Below, in pieces: positions 36,434 through 48,748 of a stretch of DNA of 64,000 nt. The notes under the pieces are model-generated. The model was given only the letters and a program-made list of their open reading frames with translations. It was not told where the DNA came from and did not search any database. The DNA lies in contig JAQFVV010006309.1 in the NCBI GenBank assembly GCA_028023455.1, forward strand, positions 762,511 through 826,510, read 5' to 3'. This DNA is from Epiperipatus broadwayi. Taxonomy: Eukaryota > Onychophora > Udeonychophora > Euonychophora > Peripatidae. How positions within the stretch are numbered: the stretch's first letter is position 1; the number at the start of each line of letters is the position of its first letter. A program made the position numbers and the translations under genes.

Positions 36434-37108
36434 ACTTCTTAATATAATGTTATATATAGAGCTTGCAAACAAGCTCTTAACAAGCTTTGCAGAATATCCC
36501 CAACCCTACTGGCTTTCTCAGTGCAGTGCTAGGATATTCAAGCATTAGATTAAAAATCCCAGGACAAGCCCAGCCCTTTATCTAATGGATAACTATTAAG
36601 TAGAAAATCTGAAATTTTCAGACATCCATATGTCTTTCAATACAGCTATCTAACTTAAATAGTCATATGGGACTGAACCAAATTCAGATACACCAAATAT
36701 TAATAACTTAGCAATATAAAATTGCCAAAGCCTTAATAGCAAAAAATAAAATTACAAAAAAATCAAGTCATATGTCACATGATCTTAATTTAACAGGCTA
36801 TTTAAGTTAGATAGCTGAATTGGAAGACATGGATGTCTGAAAATTTCAGATTTTCTACTTAATAGTTATCCATTAGATAAAGTGCTGGGTTTGTCCTGGT
36901 ATTTTTAATCTAATGCTTGAATATTCTGGCACCTCACTGAGGAATCCAGTAGCAGAAACCGGTCTGGGGTTAGAGATATTCTGCAAAACTTATTAAGAGC
37001 TTAGTTGTGAGCTCTATATATAATATTTGTAATACAAGCTTGTTAAATGAGGTCATGTGACATATGACTTGATTTCTTTATAATTTCTTTGTAACTTCTT
37101 AATATAAT
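36434..37108 (+). mobile_element. FB3 foldback element with 15-bp TSD
   Basis: ACTTCTTAATATAAT borders the element at 36434-36448 and 37094-37108. The 645-base body has arms from AGAGCTTGCAAACAAGC and ACAAGCTCTTAACAAG to the mirror on the right, near 37000. Inside, AAATTTTCAGACATCC near 36616 faces GGATGTCTGAAAATTT near 36834. The loop has TCATATGTCACATGATC, whose reverse complement recurs outside the right arm. It shares central blocks with the 28.2-kb element. Confidence 0.85.
36932..36969 (+). ncRNA. Hammerhead ribozyme-like motif, FB3
   Basis: Stem I pairs CCTCA (36932-36936) with TGGGG (36965-36969). The core CTGAGGA (36937-36943) satisfies CUGANGA and GAAA is at 36955-36958. Stem III ACCGGT is self-complementary and the cleavage triplet is GTC (36962-36964). 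Stem II (36944-36954) is poorly paired, which would weaken activity. The same stem I and layout occur in the FB2 motif at position 7. Confidence 0.6.
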
Positions 37109-37884
37109 TTGCTTTGTACATAAGAATTAATTTAAAAACATCTTTTATATAATGAAATATCAATAACTACTACATTTTGTTCCAAGTGTGCTAGCATGTA
37201 TTATATATAGCAGATAATAACTTTTTATGTATAAGTTTTGATTACAATATATTGTATGCTATGTCCAGGTTCCTCAAACAAGTAAATGCCAATTGTGTCT
37301 TCAATTAAGAATCTGTACAGATACACAATTTAATTTAAAAAAAGATCAAAGACCACATTAATTTTAAATATTTAATATACATAGGTTAAAATGTTGATTA
37401 TGCAATAGTAATAAATATACAATATCAAATATAACTTACTATATAATGTAGTCAAATTATTTAAACTGAGATGGTCTTTAGATATCCTAAGATTTCACAT
37501 GTGACCTTTATCTGGGATGTCACTGGGTGTGATGGCTTTACAAATTCTTCATGTATGAGCTATTTCTAGCTTGATGTGGAAGCCTTTTCTTCTAAGCATA
37601 TGGCTTGAACCTTCATATATTATACCAGTATAAATAGGAATAGTGGGAATGACACTGTTATGTACCCATATTAAGGTATCATCCTATTTCATAAATAAAA
37701 ATAAATGAAATAAAAGGAAAACTCTTTGATAGGTCTTATGAATTCAAGTAACAAAGTTAATGATATAATATACCCAAGAGATAAAATTAAATCAAAGTTT
37801 AAAATATATAGTGTTAAAAAAATTGAAGTAGGTTAAATGAAAAGCATTATTTATATGCCCTGGTTTTAAATCCTTAATCTTTAC
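37109..37884. other. AT-rich spacer
   Basis: I see no gene or shared repeat. Confidence 0.4.
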
Positions 37885-37986
37885 TAATACAATTTAGTGG
37901 GTCGTGTGAAAGTCTGAGTTCGAATCCCGCCTATATTACATATATAAATGCAGGTTTAAACCTGTACATTGTATTAATACAATTTA
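37885..37986 (+). mobile_element. 5'-truncated FB1 copy with 12-bp TSD
   Basis: TAATACAATTTA flanks a 78-base insertion (37897-37974) that is only the last part of FB1. It holds GTGGGTCGTGTGAAAGTC, the B box GAGTTCGAATCCCG, ACATATATAAATGCAGG and the hairpin CAGGTTTAAACCTG. Truncation at one end with an intact 3' end and a target duplication is the classic outcome of target-primed reverse transcription. It identifies the FB1 3' terminus. Confidence 0.85.
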
Positions 37987-39111
37987 AATAAAATAGAATA
38001 ACAAAAGATGCTAGCTCTTGTTGCATGTATTGGAAATTAAAAGGTAAGAACTCAAATAATACCAATCAAGTAAAATGAATGTATAATAATACTGTTTAAA
38101 TTATTTGCTAGTTAAAGTTTGTTTATTTCCATTTTTTTAAATATAAGTTCTAGTTATTCTAATCAAATTATCAAAGTAAATGAAATTCAAAAACGTTCCA
38201 TTTAACTAAATAATAATTTATTTACAATTGACAAATAAATAAAGAATATATTATAAAAATAAGATTATAAAAATAAGATTGCAATTGTGATGCATGTTTT
38301 TACCAATAACTGGTGTCAAATAAAATACTATCAAAATCAGAGAAAAACACATTTGAGTTGTATTTTGTTAAGCAAATAAAAGATTACAATACAAATGTAA
38401 CTGTTGTGATTTATTCACTATAAAGATGTTAAAACAAATCTAATCACATTATCAGATAAGGCCTGTTTTATTATTATTTATGAATTCTAAATAATTGTCT
38501 TAATTTTTTTCAGATTAAGGATATGTATAAACATTTGTTCTCATATACACACATTCCACTAACTCTTTAAGTACAAATGTAACATTAAAACGTTAAATAA
38601 AATTAAATAACCTGCTTGTAATGATGAAATAATTGTTATCTAAGGTCCTATTGCATTTTAGAGCTTTCATGAAATTTAAATAGAATTTATTAAATATCCG
38701 ATGATTATGAAACACTAGTCTCAAAACAACAAAAAAAATGATGCTTAAAGTTTATTCTATTAGACTGCCAAATAGTAATTTTCAGAAGATCATTTAGGCA
38801 CATTAATCTATTTTATATGATTTTACTGCACTATATATTATCTTGTAGTTTCAATTCCATTAATGTACACACACATTAAGCATCAAATATCAATAGATGT
38901 TAAATTCCATGGATGGTTTATCAATATTTGTCATTATAATTTTATTTGAAGATTCTTATCCATTAAAGTATTAAATAATATGTAGACACTGTAATATATA
39001 TATATGATATAGATTTAATAAAGATTTTGTCAACATTTCGTAATTATAAAACAATTCTAATAGATGGTATTATGGATGTTATAACACAAATATAGAAGAT
39101 TAAAACTTTAG
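37987..39111. other. AT-rich spacer
   Basis: I see no gene or shared repeat. Confidence 0.4.
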
Positions 39112-39267
39112 CATTTTCTTAATAACTGAAACACAGGCTTGTTATATACCTGTGGCTATATATATGTAATATAGGGTATATGAGCACAGACTTTCACACC
39201 ACCCACCTCTCTCCACTCTATCTAATAACACTGATACACCTAAGCACATATATGCTGAAAAGATAAA

Positions 39268-39325
39268 TAATCACCAATATACATATTTCATGCTAAACCA
39301 GCAATCATCAGTTGGTCCAGACTAT
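39268..39325 (-). ncRNA. Hammerhead motif, FB1 left arm
   Basis: On the minus strand CTGATGA is at 39311-39305, followed by TTGCTGGTTTAGCAT and GAAA. Stem I ACCAA/TTGGT is intact. The first stem II pair is U-U where G-C is expected, so activity would be reduced. Confidence 0.6.
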
Positions 39326-39611
39326 CATCTTTACACACATATATAGTATAAGTGCTCAGATATACATTAAGATAGACTATCCTCATAGTTTAATGGACAG
39401 GCTTCAATCCACTCCTCACTCCAACTCTTCAACCGTCCATCCAATTGAAAATCTGATGTGGCCTTTGAGCATTCCATCATCAGATTTTCAATTGGATGGA
39501 TGGTTGAAGAATTGGAGTGAGGAGTGGATTGAAGCCTGTCCATTAAACTATGAGGATAGTCTATCTTAACATATATCTGAGCACTTGTACTATATATGTG
39601 TGTAAAGATGA

Positions 39612-39670
39612 TAGTCTGGACCAACTGATGATTGCTGGTTTAGCATGAAATACGTATATTGGTGATTATT
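39612..39670 (+). ncRNA. Hammerhead motif, FB1 right arm
   Basis: CTGATGA is at 39625-39631 and GAAA at 39647-39650. Stem III is the self-complementary ATACGTAT (39650-39657). H17 is A and stem I is ACCAA/TTGGT. The stem II closing pair is U-U. Self-complementary stem III favours dimeric ribozymes. Confidence 0.6.
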
Positions 39671-39783
39671 TATCTTTTCAGCATATATGTGTTTAGGTGT
39701 ATCAGTGTTATTAGATAGAGTGGAGAGAGGTGGGTGGTGTGAAAGTCTGTGCTCATATACCCTATATTACATTTTCTTAATAA

Positions 39784-41377
39784 AATAATCCTTTTATTAT
39801 TTAGTAAATTGACATTATATTTTAAATCATTGACAAAATTATTAATTTTATTCATTTCCATTGGTATTATATTTCAGGCACATGCATATGTATATTTATC
39901 TTAACTTTAAACAAGCATTTTAGAAATTTCTAGTAATACCTTAGAACACAATCATATTTCAGTTATTATCCCAAGGCCTCTAAATTTACATTTTGTTGTT
40001 TTTAGGAGTAGTTGTCAAACTTTCCTTTTAGTTATTTATGTCATATAGTTTTGCTGCAAACATCTTTAAAAACATGAACATTGCAATTTCATAAAAAAAA
40101 TGTTTATCAAAATATAGCTTCTATTGAAGTAAGCAAATATATATACAAACAGAACAAAATAATAAGGAATTTCAAAGTATATGCATGGCTTTATATCTTC
40201 TGTTTGACTGATACAATATTTAGGTCACTGTTACCATTGAGAGACATGAACTCAAATTCATTTGTTTTTTTAATTCATTGGGTGATTATGATATCATTAA
40301 ATACCAGTGTTATTGACAATATATCTTTTTCTTAGACTTAAAAATAACAAACAATACATTTTAAATGTTAAATATATGCATATATATATACTCACATTTA
40401 TGAGAATGCAATCTGTTATTTATTTATTAAAGTCGTTATTGAAAAATATATAATGATATTCTCTTGTTTATATTAAAAGCAAAATATATATGCATCTTTC
40501 TTTTAGGCTTATAAATAATTTAATTTTCAAAGAAGTTAATATCTTGTTTTTAAAAGATAAGAAAAAGAACAAATTGTGAATTGCTTTATTTCCCAAAATG
40601 TTTATAATAAACTAAAAGCAGACAAAATATCATTTTGAATCTTATCAAAAACAATGTATTCATAGAAACAAATTAATGATTAAAAATTATATACAGTAGA
40701 ATGAAATTAAAGAAGACATCAATTGGTAATTTTAATAATTAATAATTTTACAAAGTAATGATCTAAAATTCAATAAAAAATTTCTTATATATATATATGA
40801 CAATACATGGTTCAGGTGTACCAATATGGTACAATATATATACTTCTCTGAGTCATCAAGAACTCTCCAGGTAATATTTTCAATCTATTTTAAGACTTCT
40901 ATCTTGTAATTAAAATAATTTTTTTAATTAAGCATTAATTTTAAACATATACATTTATAATTTACTATATATGCTATTTTTTATAGTTTTAAGATGTGAA
41001 TACATTTTACATCTTTAAGATATGAATACCTTTTACTTTAAATAGCTTTAAGACATGAATATTCTTTATTTTAGACAGGTGTGATTTTTGCTATTTTAGA
41101 GATATTTAAACACAAATTCTATAATTGTTCGTAAATGAATCAATACATTAGTAGGTCAGTGCAGTAAGCTTGCTTATTATATTGTTTTAAGAATGTAGCC
41201 TTTTTCCAATGAAAATATTACATCTAACACCAAACTTTTTATGAGTATAGTATGCATATATAAATCAACATTATAGTATAAAAATGTTAAAAAAGTAATT
41301 ATTAATAATAAATTGAGAAAACACATTAAGATATTTTTTATTGTATATGTGTTTAATCATTTATACTTACTCAAACT
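39784..41377. other. AT-rich region with degenerate repeats
   Basis: At about 40990-41090 a TTTAAGATATGAATAC-type unit recurs three times with changes. The ORF at 40081-40335 shows no domain. Confidence 0.45.

Positions 41378-41416
<39 letters not shown>
41378..41416. repeat. (AAT)n(ATT)n palindromic microsatellite
   Basis: ATAATAATAAT passes directly into ATTATTATT, forming a perfect hairpin-capable trinucleotide repeat. Confidence 0.85.
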
Positions 41417-43485
41417 GCTACTATATGGTATTTTTCTTTTAACAAAATGAACAATGAAATACCAGTCTTTGATACTTCTATTAAATCCATGATATATTAA
41501 GACAATTAAATTATATTGAATTAATTATTTGTTCTGTTTTTTTTTTTTAAATTCCTATGAAAATGTAGTAACAACACCATTATTGGCAGACATGGTTTTT
41601 CTGTTTTGATGTTTTTAAAATATGTCTTGATTTAGTGTATGTAGTGATCTTTACTTGAAGTTTACCATTTCAGATTCTTCATGAAAACTTTTAAGTTTTT
41701 GATACAATACAAGCACATTTATAAAAATATTGTAGACTTTTTTGTATCACTGCTAAATCAATATCTTTCATTTGATCAATTTAACCTTCATACCATCATC
41801 ATTAAGGTCTTTGGGCAGAAATCATGTTCTCCTAAATTGTGCTGGTGTAGAGGGAAAGATATTTCTGTAATTTTTATTTTACTAAAGCAAAATCACATAC
41901 TTTCAAATATTGATTTTTTAATTTAAAAATATCTAAAGATGTCAGTATACACTAAAAGTGGCAATGTTAAAGTATTTCAGTCCTGCCTCCATTGTTGATT
42001 TTTATTCTTTTTCTTCAATCATGAAAGCTCTGTGACATTACATTGAGAAAATTTTTGAACAAACAAAAAATATTACTTTTACATAGTTTATTAAATATTT
42101 CTATTTTATACACAATAATTATATAATAATTATTTAAAACCAAAACAATACATGGATATTTTTAATAAGAAAAATAAATCTCTAACCTAATGATAATAAA
42201 GACAAATACAGTGTTACAATCAGTTTTATGACACTGATCATATAGTGACATTATCTGTCAGTACCAACACTGTGTTATGATTTTTTAAGATATTCTAAAA
42301 ATTCTAAAGCAATTTTAATATTTTAAAGCATTTGATAAATTCATCAGAGATTAATATTTATTTATTTACATTTTAAAAATAAACTTCAAATAAAAAAGAT
42401 TTCATTCCTATTCTAGAGCAAAATTTTTTTCCTGTAGACATTTTACATCTTTTGTTTTCATTATAAATTTATTATTTCAATTTTTAAAAGATTTAAATAT
42501 AATTTTGTAGAATGTTTTTCATTTGTAAATGCATATTTCTACAAAATTAAGACCAATTTACTAAATTTGGATATAGAATAAAGATTTAATGCTAAAATCA
42601 AGAGTCAAAAATTTAACCAAGGAGAACAATAGACCAAAAAAAGTACTTTACAAATTTTCTTAAATTTTGTGGAGTTTTCAGTTTTATGTTTAAAAAACAG
42701 TACTTGTGATTTTTGACCCATGTGGCCACCAGAGGCGCTGGTCAGGGTCAACCACAGAAATACTTACAGTAGGGGCTCCAAATGCAGCAATGTAATTCAA
42801 AAAAGTAATATTAATAAGTGATATCATGTAAGTTTAAAAAGTATTTGAAAATGTTAAATTTACTGAGCATTCCAAGATATGATAAAATTGCTGCTTCCAT
42901 ATTGCAAGAGATACACATTCATAAAATTATTAAATTATAAACATTTTTATGTACATTTTTTTGTTTATTTTTATATATTTTTTTGTATAGCATACAATTG
43001 ATTTAGTGTATACTGATGATACTACAGCTTCATTGTAATAACCTGTATTACACAAATATTTCTGATATAGTAATTGCAATTTTCCATGGTTAGAAAAGCA
43101 TATTGAGTTTTTTTCCACGTGGTAGGTGACATTTTCTATTATTGTAAAAAATATGTTATTGGTGATCTTTATGAGTTTTACTAAGGCATTATCTTAATAA
43201 AAATATGTAATTAAGTGATTGTTAGTACCAGTGCCATACTAACTCATCAATGATTATATATCTTAAGCAAAAACCATGCTAAGGATGCTAGCTTCCAAAG
43301 ACTGTCCTTGTTATTGCCCTTTTGATTTTTAAAGGCTTGAGTTTAAAACAAAGCAGATTGGAGTCAGAAATGCTGTGTATGTAATTAAAGGATAGAACAA
43401 AATCCCATCACATAGTTGAATAGATTTTTTAGGCAATTTGGCTATTAACATTTATATATATCAAATAATTTAAGTATAATATAAG
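41417..43485. other. AT-rich region with one GC-rich island
   Basis: At about 42714-42775 a GC-richer patch includes GTGGCCACCAGAGGCGCTGG, close to the bilaterian CTCF consensus but one base short. The ORF at 41681-41926 is unremarkable. Confidence 0.4.
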
Positions 43486-43692
43486 ATCTATTAGAATAAA
43501 ACTACAAACATTTAAAAATACCTATATAAAATTGAAGATTAATATTCTTTGCTATAGCCAGCTTACAGTATATTCCGCCATCTTGAGCTACTTAAGTTGG
43601 TGGAATATGCCATAAGCTGGCTATAGCAAAGGATATTAATCTTCAATTTTATATAAGCATTTTTAAATTTTTGTAGTTTTATTCTAGTGGAT
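43486..43692. repeat. Near-perfect palindrome (arms about 95 bp)
   Basis: GCTATAGCCAGCTTA near 43553 faces TAAGCTGGCTATAGC near 43613. Pairing extends outward through TTGAAGATTAATAT to the AGAATAAAACTACAAA ends. The loop is CATCTTGAGCTACTTAAG-like. Arms are about 90-95% identical. Confidence 0.8.
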
Positions 43693-46600
43693 TTATATGT
43701 ATATAACCAGTCAAAACTTAGAACAATATTTACTGGTTTTATAAAGAGGAACATTGCAAAAGAGATGTTTGCAATTCTACTACAATGTTGCTTTTACTTT
43801 TTCTATCAATACTGAGTTTAAAGGTCTGATGTACGAAACAGCAAACATTTGAGAGAGATGCTTTTACATACAATAAGCTTCAATAAAGTGACTAGGTCTT
43901 TTGGCTAAATCTTGTAATGTTTTTTTTTTTCATAATTTCTCTTCATTTTTCTTTTCTAACATAATCATGAGAATAATAGTGAGAGACAAAATTTGGACTT
44001 TTCCGCTAATTAAAAAAACAAGTTAATAAACATGTTTACTTAAAAGCAAAAAGCAAGATATTATGATTGAAAATTAATATGAAACATAATTAAAATATAG
44101 GTTTCTGTAGTGGCAGTGAAGAAAAAGTATTTTTAAATTAATATTTCACTTAATACATTCTTCAGTTGTATAATAATAATTAAGATCAGAATCATTGAAA
44201 ACAATTCAAAAAATCATCCTGATGAAGCAAAACTAGGTCTTCCACTGATAAGATATACTTATAAGCAAAATTTTAGTGATAATATCACCATTTTAGAAAC
44301 TCTTAGAATGATAAGCTAAAATATATTAATCTCAACACAGAGGTGTAATATGTCAGCAAAAAACAGCGCATTTTCCAAACTAAGCAAAGCTTATATTTTT
44401 GCATGAATATAACCCATCTATGCTGTTGATAACATTAGTCAATGAAAATGAGTCTGTGGCAACCTAATAATTGGCTAGATTATTCAATTAAAGCAAATTT
44501 TGAAGAATTTGTCTTCTACTTTTTTCATAATAAATAAATTTTGGAAAAAGATGTTTTATTCTCAAAGAAGAAAATAAAAATCAATAATCAACATTATTGT
44601 TGTGATAGATAAAAGATTACATATCCAAATTCTTATCAGTATTTTAAAAAAACTTGATAAACTATATGTAACTGTTCAGTACACAGTTTGTTTTGTGTGT
44701 AAATAATTGTCTAGCTATTAAATACTATTAAAAATTCAATACAAAATGATTGAATTAACAATGATTTATATATTATATATTTATAGTGCGAACACTCTTG
44801 TTTGTAAATGCTAGTATACAGTTCTCTGTGTACAACAAAAAAGAATTTAAAAAAATGATAAGTGATTCACTTAATCTATAGCATGAAGCAAGAGTATGAG
44901 AGTCATCAGGTGAGTTGCTCAATGGGTCATGTGATATTCAAGCATCCATATGATAAATTGCACATAACACTATAAATTGAGTTTTCTCTATTTTAGTCAC
45001 CTGAAAAATGATTCATAAAGGGTATTGTCTTGATTTTTTTACTCTACTGTTGTGATAAACAGTACAGGACACAGCATGGGATCAAATTAGAAATGTCATG
45101 TGCAGCCCATGTAAATTCTGGAAGTTTAACATCAAAGTAAAAATAAAGATAATTTATCAAAACATTTGTTGTGTTGAATAACAATTGAAGATGGATAGTT
45201 GCCATTCTAATTAAAGGAAAGAAGTTTAAAGTTTCAATAATAAACATCAAAACATTATGTTTGATGTGATTAACTATCATTGCATGATTTCGATTAATAG
45301 AAAAAGTTGGCTGAATATCAGGCACACAAAAAAAAACCAAGATGAATTTTAAACTGATGATAGTATTAATGATATGACATTTCCCCTTGCACTTCAAAAT
45401 AATATTGATTGAATTGATTAGTTTCATATAAACTAAAGTGAAACTTATTCAAGCAATGGAATGCATTGCAATTCTGCTTGTAATACTTTGGGTAGGATAT
45501 CAACTTCTTCGCACATTGATAACTAAAATGAAATATTTATTGTATTCACAGTCAGAAAGTTTTTGATTGGTGCATATCAACTGAATTCTTTTATACATTA
45601 CTTCACCAACTAAAACAACTTTCTACTTTCAAATGTTTAAAAGAAATTTATATATAGAGTTCACAAAACAAACCCAATCAGTTTAAAAGAAAAAAAAACC
45701 CATTCAATTCTTTAATGGTTTTGTTGCAAACTCAAAACTGAAATTGAAAATATTAAAAGTTTAATATTTAAAAAATGTTCTAATGTATAAACAGCTACAT
45801 TTTATTCTGACTATAATTAGAACTATGATGTTGTCAATAATTATAAAACTGACAATACAGAACAGTAAGGGTTTGAATAAATTCATATTGTTAAAATCTC
45901 AAGAAATCCAACAATAAAGTATGGAATACATTTCTGATTCTGCCTTGATAGGCATATAGTCATGCTGGGATAACTAAATATTCATACTTAAAAACCAAGT
46001 TAGCCACTATTATAGTATTAATATAAATTCTGTGGCTATTATATTTCATTTGCTGATGAAGGAAGTTATTTCTGAAATGCATGTATATATTAGAGAGATT
46101 TGACTTTTTTTATGCAATATTGTAGACATAATAAAAATATAATATGAATGAAGATTGAAGATAATATGTCAGATTTATTTATATCTGATTCAAAGTGCAT
46201 TAATCTATTTACTTAAAACAATAAAACTCAAATTTCTTAAAAAGGATCCACAAATTAGTAAACCATTATCTAGCCATATATTAAGTTTATATTATGCAAA
46301 AAGGTATTGAATTATTAAAATGAGTTTTGAGATTTGGGAATTTGATATATCAGGTTTATCTGAATAGTGAAAGTTGTTTGCAAAATGTAATCATATAGAG
46401 GAAATGATTGTCTTTCTACTCTGGAGGATTGTTGCGATATGATGAGTTGAAATGACGAACACATTTATAAAAAACCCAAACCTAGAAAATTTGCCTAATT
46501 TACTTTATTATTTTCTATAATACTAAAAAATATCTATGGATTTTCAAATTGGTGAGGTCAGTTATCCTGAAAAATATGCAGAATATGCATTAAATGCACA

Positions 46601-46914
46601 GCAATTGTGCCTTAGTGCTTAAATAATCTTTCTTCCATGCCTTGATATTTTATTTTTGAACTAATAAATCTATATTCTAAAATATATTATCTTAAATCTG
46701 GTAATAAAATTAAATGTATAAATAAACAGTTTTCCAGAAATAGAAAAAGTGAACCAATCTTTGCTAGTGATGCATGTAATATTCAGTTTGGACAAATAAA
46801 TATTTTAACAAATTTCTATTAAAATCCATAGTAGTATTAAAATTTTTTACTACCTACATACTATTTGAGTGGAAAATCTTTTGACAATTATAGTTTTGAC
46901 TTTTCTTGAATAGA
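43693..46914. other. AT-rich region containing the longest ORF of the window
   Basis: A 127-codon ORF on the minus strand (45427-45044) has mixed composition and a hydrophobic N-terminal third. No motif is recognised, and it lacks neighbours or splice context. I do not call it a gene. At 46059-46082 CTGATGA, an AGGAA/TTTCT stem and GAAA occur in hammerhead order, but a matching stem I is not visible. Confidence 0.4.
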
Positions 46915-47292
46915 AAATTTATAAGTTCAATAGAATCATATCACAGGACATTCTTCTTAACATGTTACTCAGAATTATTTATAAGAAGACTCATAACAAA
47001 TCATTTTAATAAACTTGCAAATACAATTTTACTTTTTATTTATCAATGCCCATTCATTCAGTCTGATAAAAAGAGAATTCCTCTTTCATGTGACTACCAA
47101 CTATATATGCTGTAAATAAATCAAAATTGATATCTGAAAATTTCCTTTTATCAGACTGAATGAATAGGCATTTATAAAAAGAAAAAATAATCTTGTATTT
47201 TCAAGATTTATTAAAATGATTTATGAGTCTGCTTAAAAATAATTCTGAGTAATGTATTTGAATGAGAATATTCTGTGATATGATTAGAATCC
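46915..47292. repeat. Long inverted repeat (arms about 150 bp)
   Basis: TAGAATCATATCACAG near 46930 faces CTGTGATATGATTAGA near 47274. Inside, ATTCATTCAGTCTGATAAAA near 47051 faces TTTTATCAGACTGAATGAAT near 47146. The loop is about 80 bases. No target duplication. The 69-codon ORF here lies within the left arm. Confidence 0.75.
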
Positions 47293-47584
47293 TAAAACAT
47301 TACATATTTAAGCAATAGTAAAAGTTATTTATGATGCGTTGAAATTAATAAAAGTTCAATATGTTTTATAAAATAGCAAAATGATTTATCATTACACTTG
47401 GAGACTCTTAGTTATAATTTTAACCAGGAAAATCCTTGCAAAGTCTCCTCTTTAGTGTATTGGTTTAGAGGTTAGTGAAATCTATCAATCAGTTTCTATG
47501 ATCTGATAAAATATTTTGTTTTAAACATCCCTTTTTACTTTAATTACAAAAACACCACATATAGCTTTAAGCATATTTATCCAT

Positions 47585-47700
47585 AGGTGATTGTTTAATA
47601 TTTAGAGCAGCGATAGAGTCATAGACTCTAGTGCTTTCATTATTTCCAGTGCCCAAACTTCTTATGAAGTACCAAGCAATAAACTGGCTGATTATTTTTT
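47585..47700 (+). repeat. Decayed copy of the second SINE family
   Basis: Its 3' half (CCAAACTTCTTATGAAG, CCAAGCAATAAACT, then TTATTTTTTT) matches 32.44-32.48 kb. The tRNA-like half is hardly recognisable. Confidence 0.5.
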
Positions 47701-48748
47701 TATAATCTTTCCCAAGTTCTTTTTAAATTTTATTTTCAGATGAGCACATAATTAGTGTGAGGTAGCAAATTTTTAAATAAATAAATTCTTATACAAGTTT
47801 ATCAAATTCAATATATCTAGTTAATCTTTAACAAAAATTTAGACTTTATCTGGGTTTAAATATAATAATTGTCCTAACTTAATTAGGGATTATTTACCAT
47901 TATTTGAGTACATGCTGAAAAATTATTGTTTGAAATAAGTTGTAATCCAAAAAAAAAAAAAAAGTATTTAAAATAAATTCTGTTTGACTTCCAGAGATAA
48001 ATAATCAGACATGTCATAAAAATGCAAACTGCTACCCACAATGCATTTCAATTAAATCAAACTTTTTCAGGTAGTTTTGTCTTTGAACATCATCCAATGT
48101 TTGATCCAATTGCTCATATATATATATTACTAAGTTTACTTTCAAAACTCCCAAATATTTAGATATTAATTCATCAACATCAAATAATTATCCTTTAAAC
48201 ATGAAATTACTACAATTACATTATTGTCTAAAAATGTAGGGACTTTGAAGTAAATCAGATGATTTAAATTGGTATTAATTTATTTAATTATATAAAAGTA
48301 ATAGTGTTCTAACATTAGGCAATGTAAATAGTCAAAGTCACCTCAAGGAGACTGTTCAGTGGAAATGCATTATGAGATTGTTTGTATTTTTCTGATGTCT
48401 TTTTACTGTTTCTAGAAGTAATTTGTGTTTGTTTTAATTGTAATTTAAAATACATTTGTTTAAAGGCATTCATAAATAAATGAAGTGTAATGATTATATG
48501 ATACATTTAATCTTTAAAATTAATATTTAAGATATAGGTGCTTTGAAAGCGGTCCTGGGAACCTAAATAGGTAAAATGCGACAACTATGAATTAAATGAA
48601 TGCATTAACATAAATAATAATCAGCTACTGAGGCAAAAGAGTGTCTGGACCTATTAGAGGATATTTACGTATTTTTCCAAATATCTATAATCACGTTTAA
48701 AATAAAAATATAATAATATTATTTTCTAAAAACACTTGATAAACAGAA
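47701..48748. other. AT-rich spacer with a CG-retaining patch
   Basis: At 48540-48690, CG dinucleotides reappear. On the minus strand TTTTACCTATTTAG could be a splice acceptor, but no convincing frame follows. Confidence 0.35.

Larger units (their letters stand above)
39112..39783 (-). mobile_element. FB1 foldback element, long version, 14-bp TSD
   Basis: CATTTTCTTAATAA lies at 39112-39125 and 39770-39783. The 644-base body is almost entirely palindromic, centred near 39467 with a loop of about 16 bases. The 3' end (CAGGC ... CCTG hairpin region) is on the left, so it reads on the minus strand. Compared with 18.8 kb it has about 160 extra bases of palindromic core (GGACAGGCTTCAATCC and mirror). 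The two 85-codon ORFs on opposite strands (39312-39569, 39367-39624) are near-identical only because the DNA is a palindrome. Confidence 0.88.

Noticed and set aside
39312-39624. Twin 85-codon ORFs, with a similar piece at 60.9-61.1 kb (LMDRLQST)
   Set aside because: Similarity follows from the FB1 DNA repeat and its palindrome; frames are not maintained in other copies.
45044-45427. 127-codon ORF, the longest in the window (minus)
   Set aside because: In DNA this AT-rich, about one ORF of this size per several windows is expected. No motif, no splice context and no CG retention.
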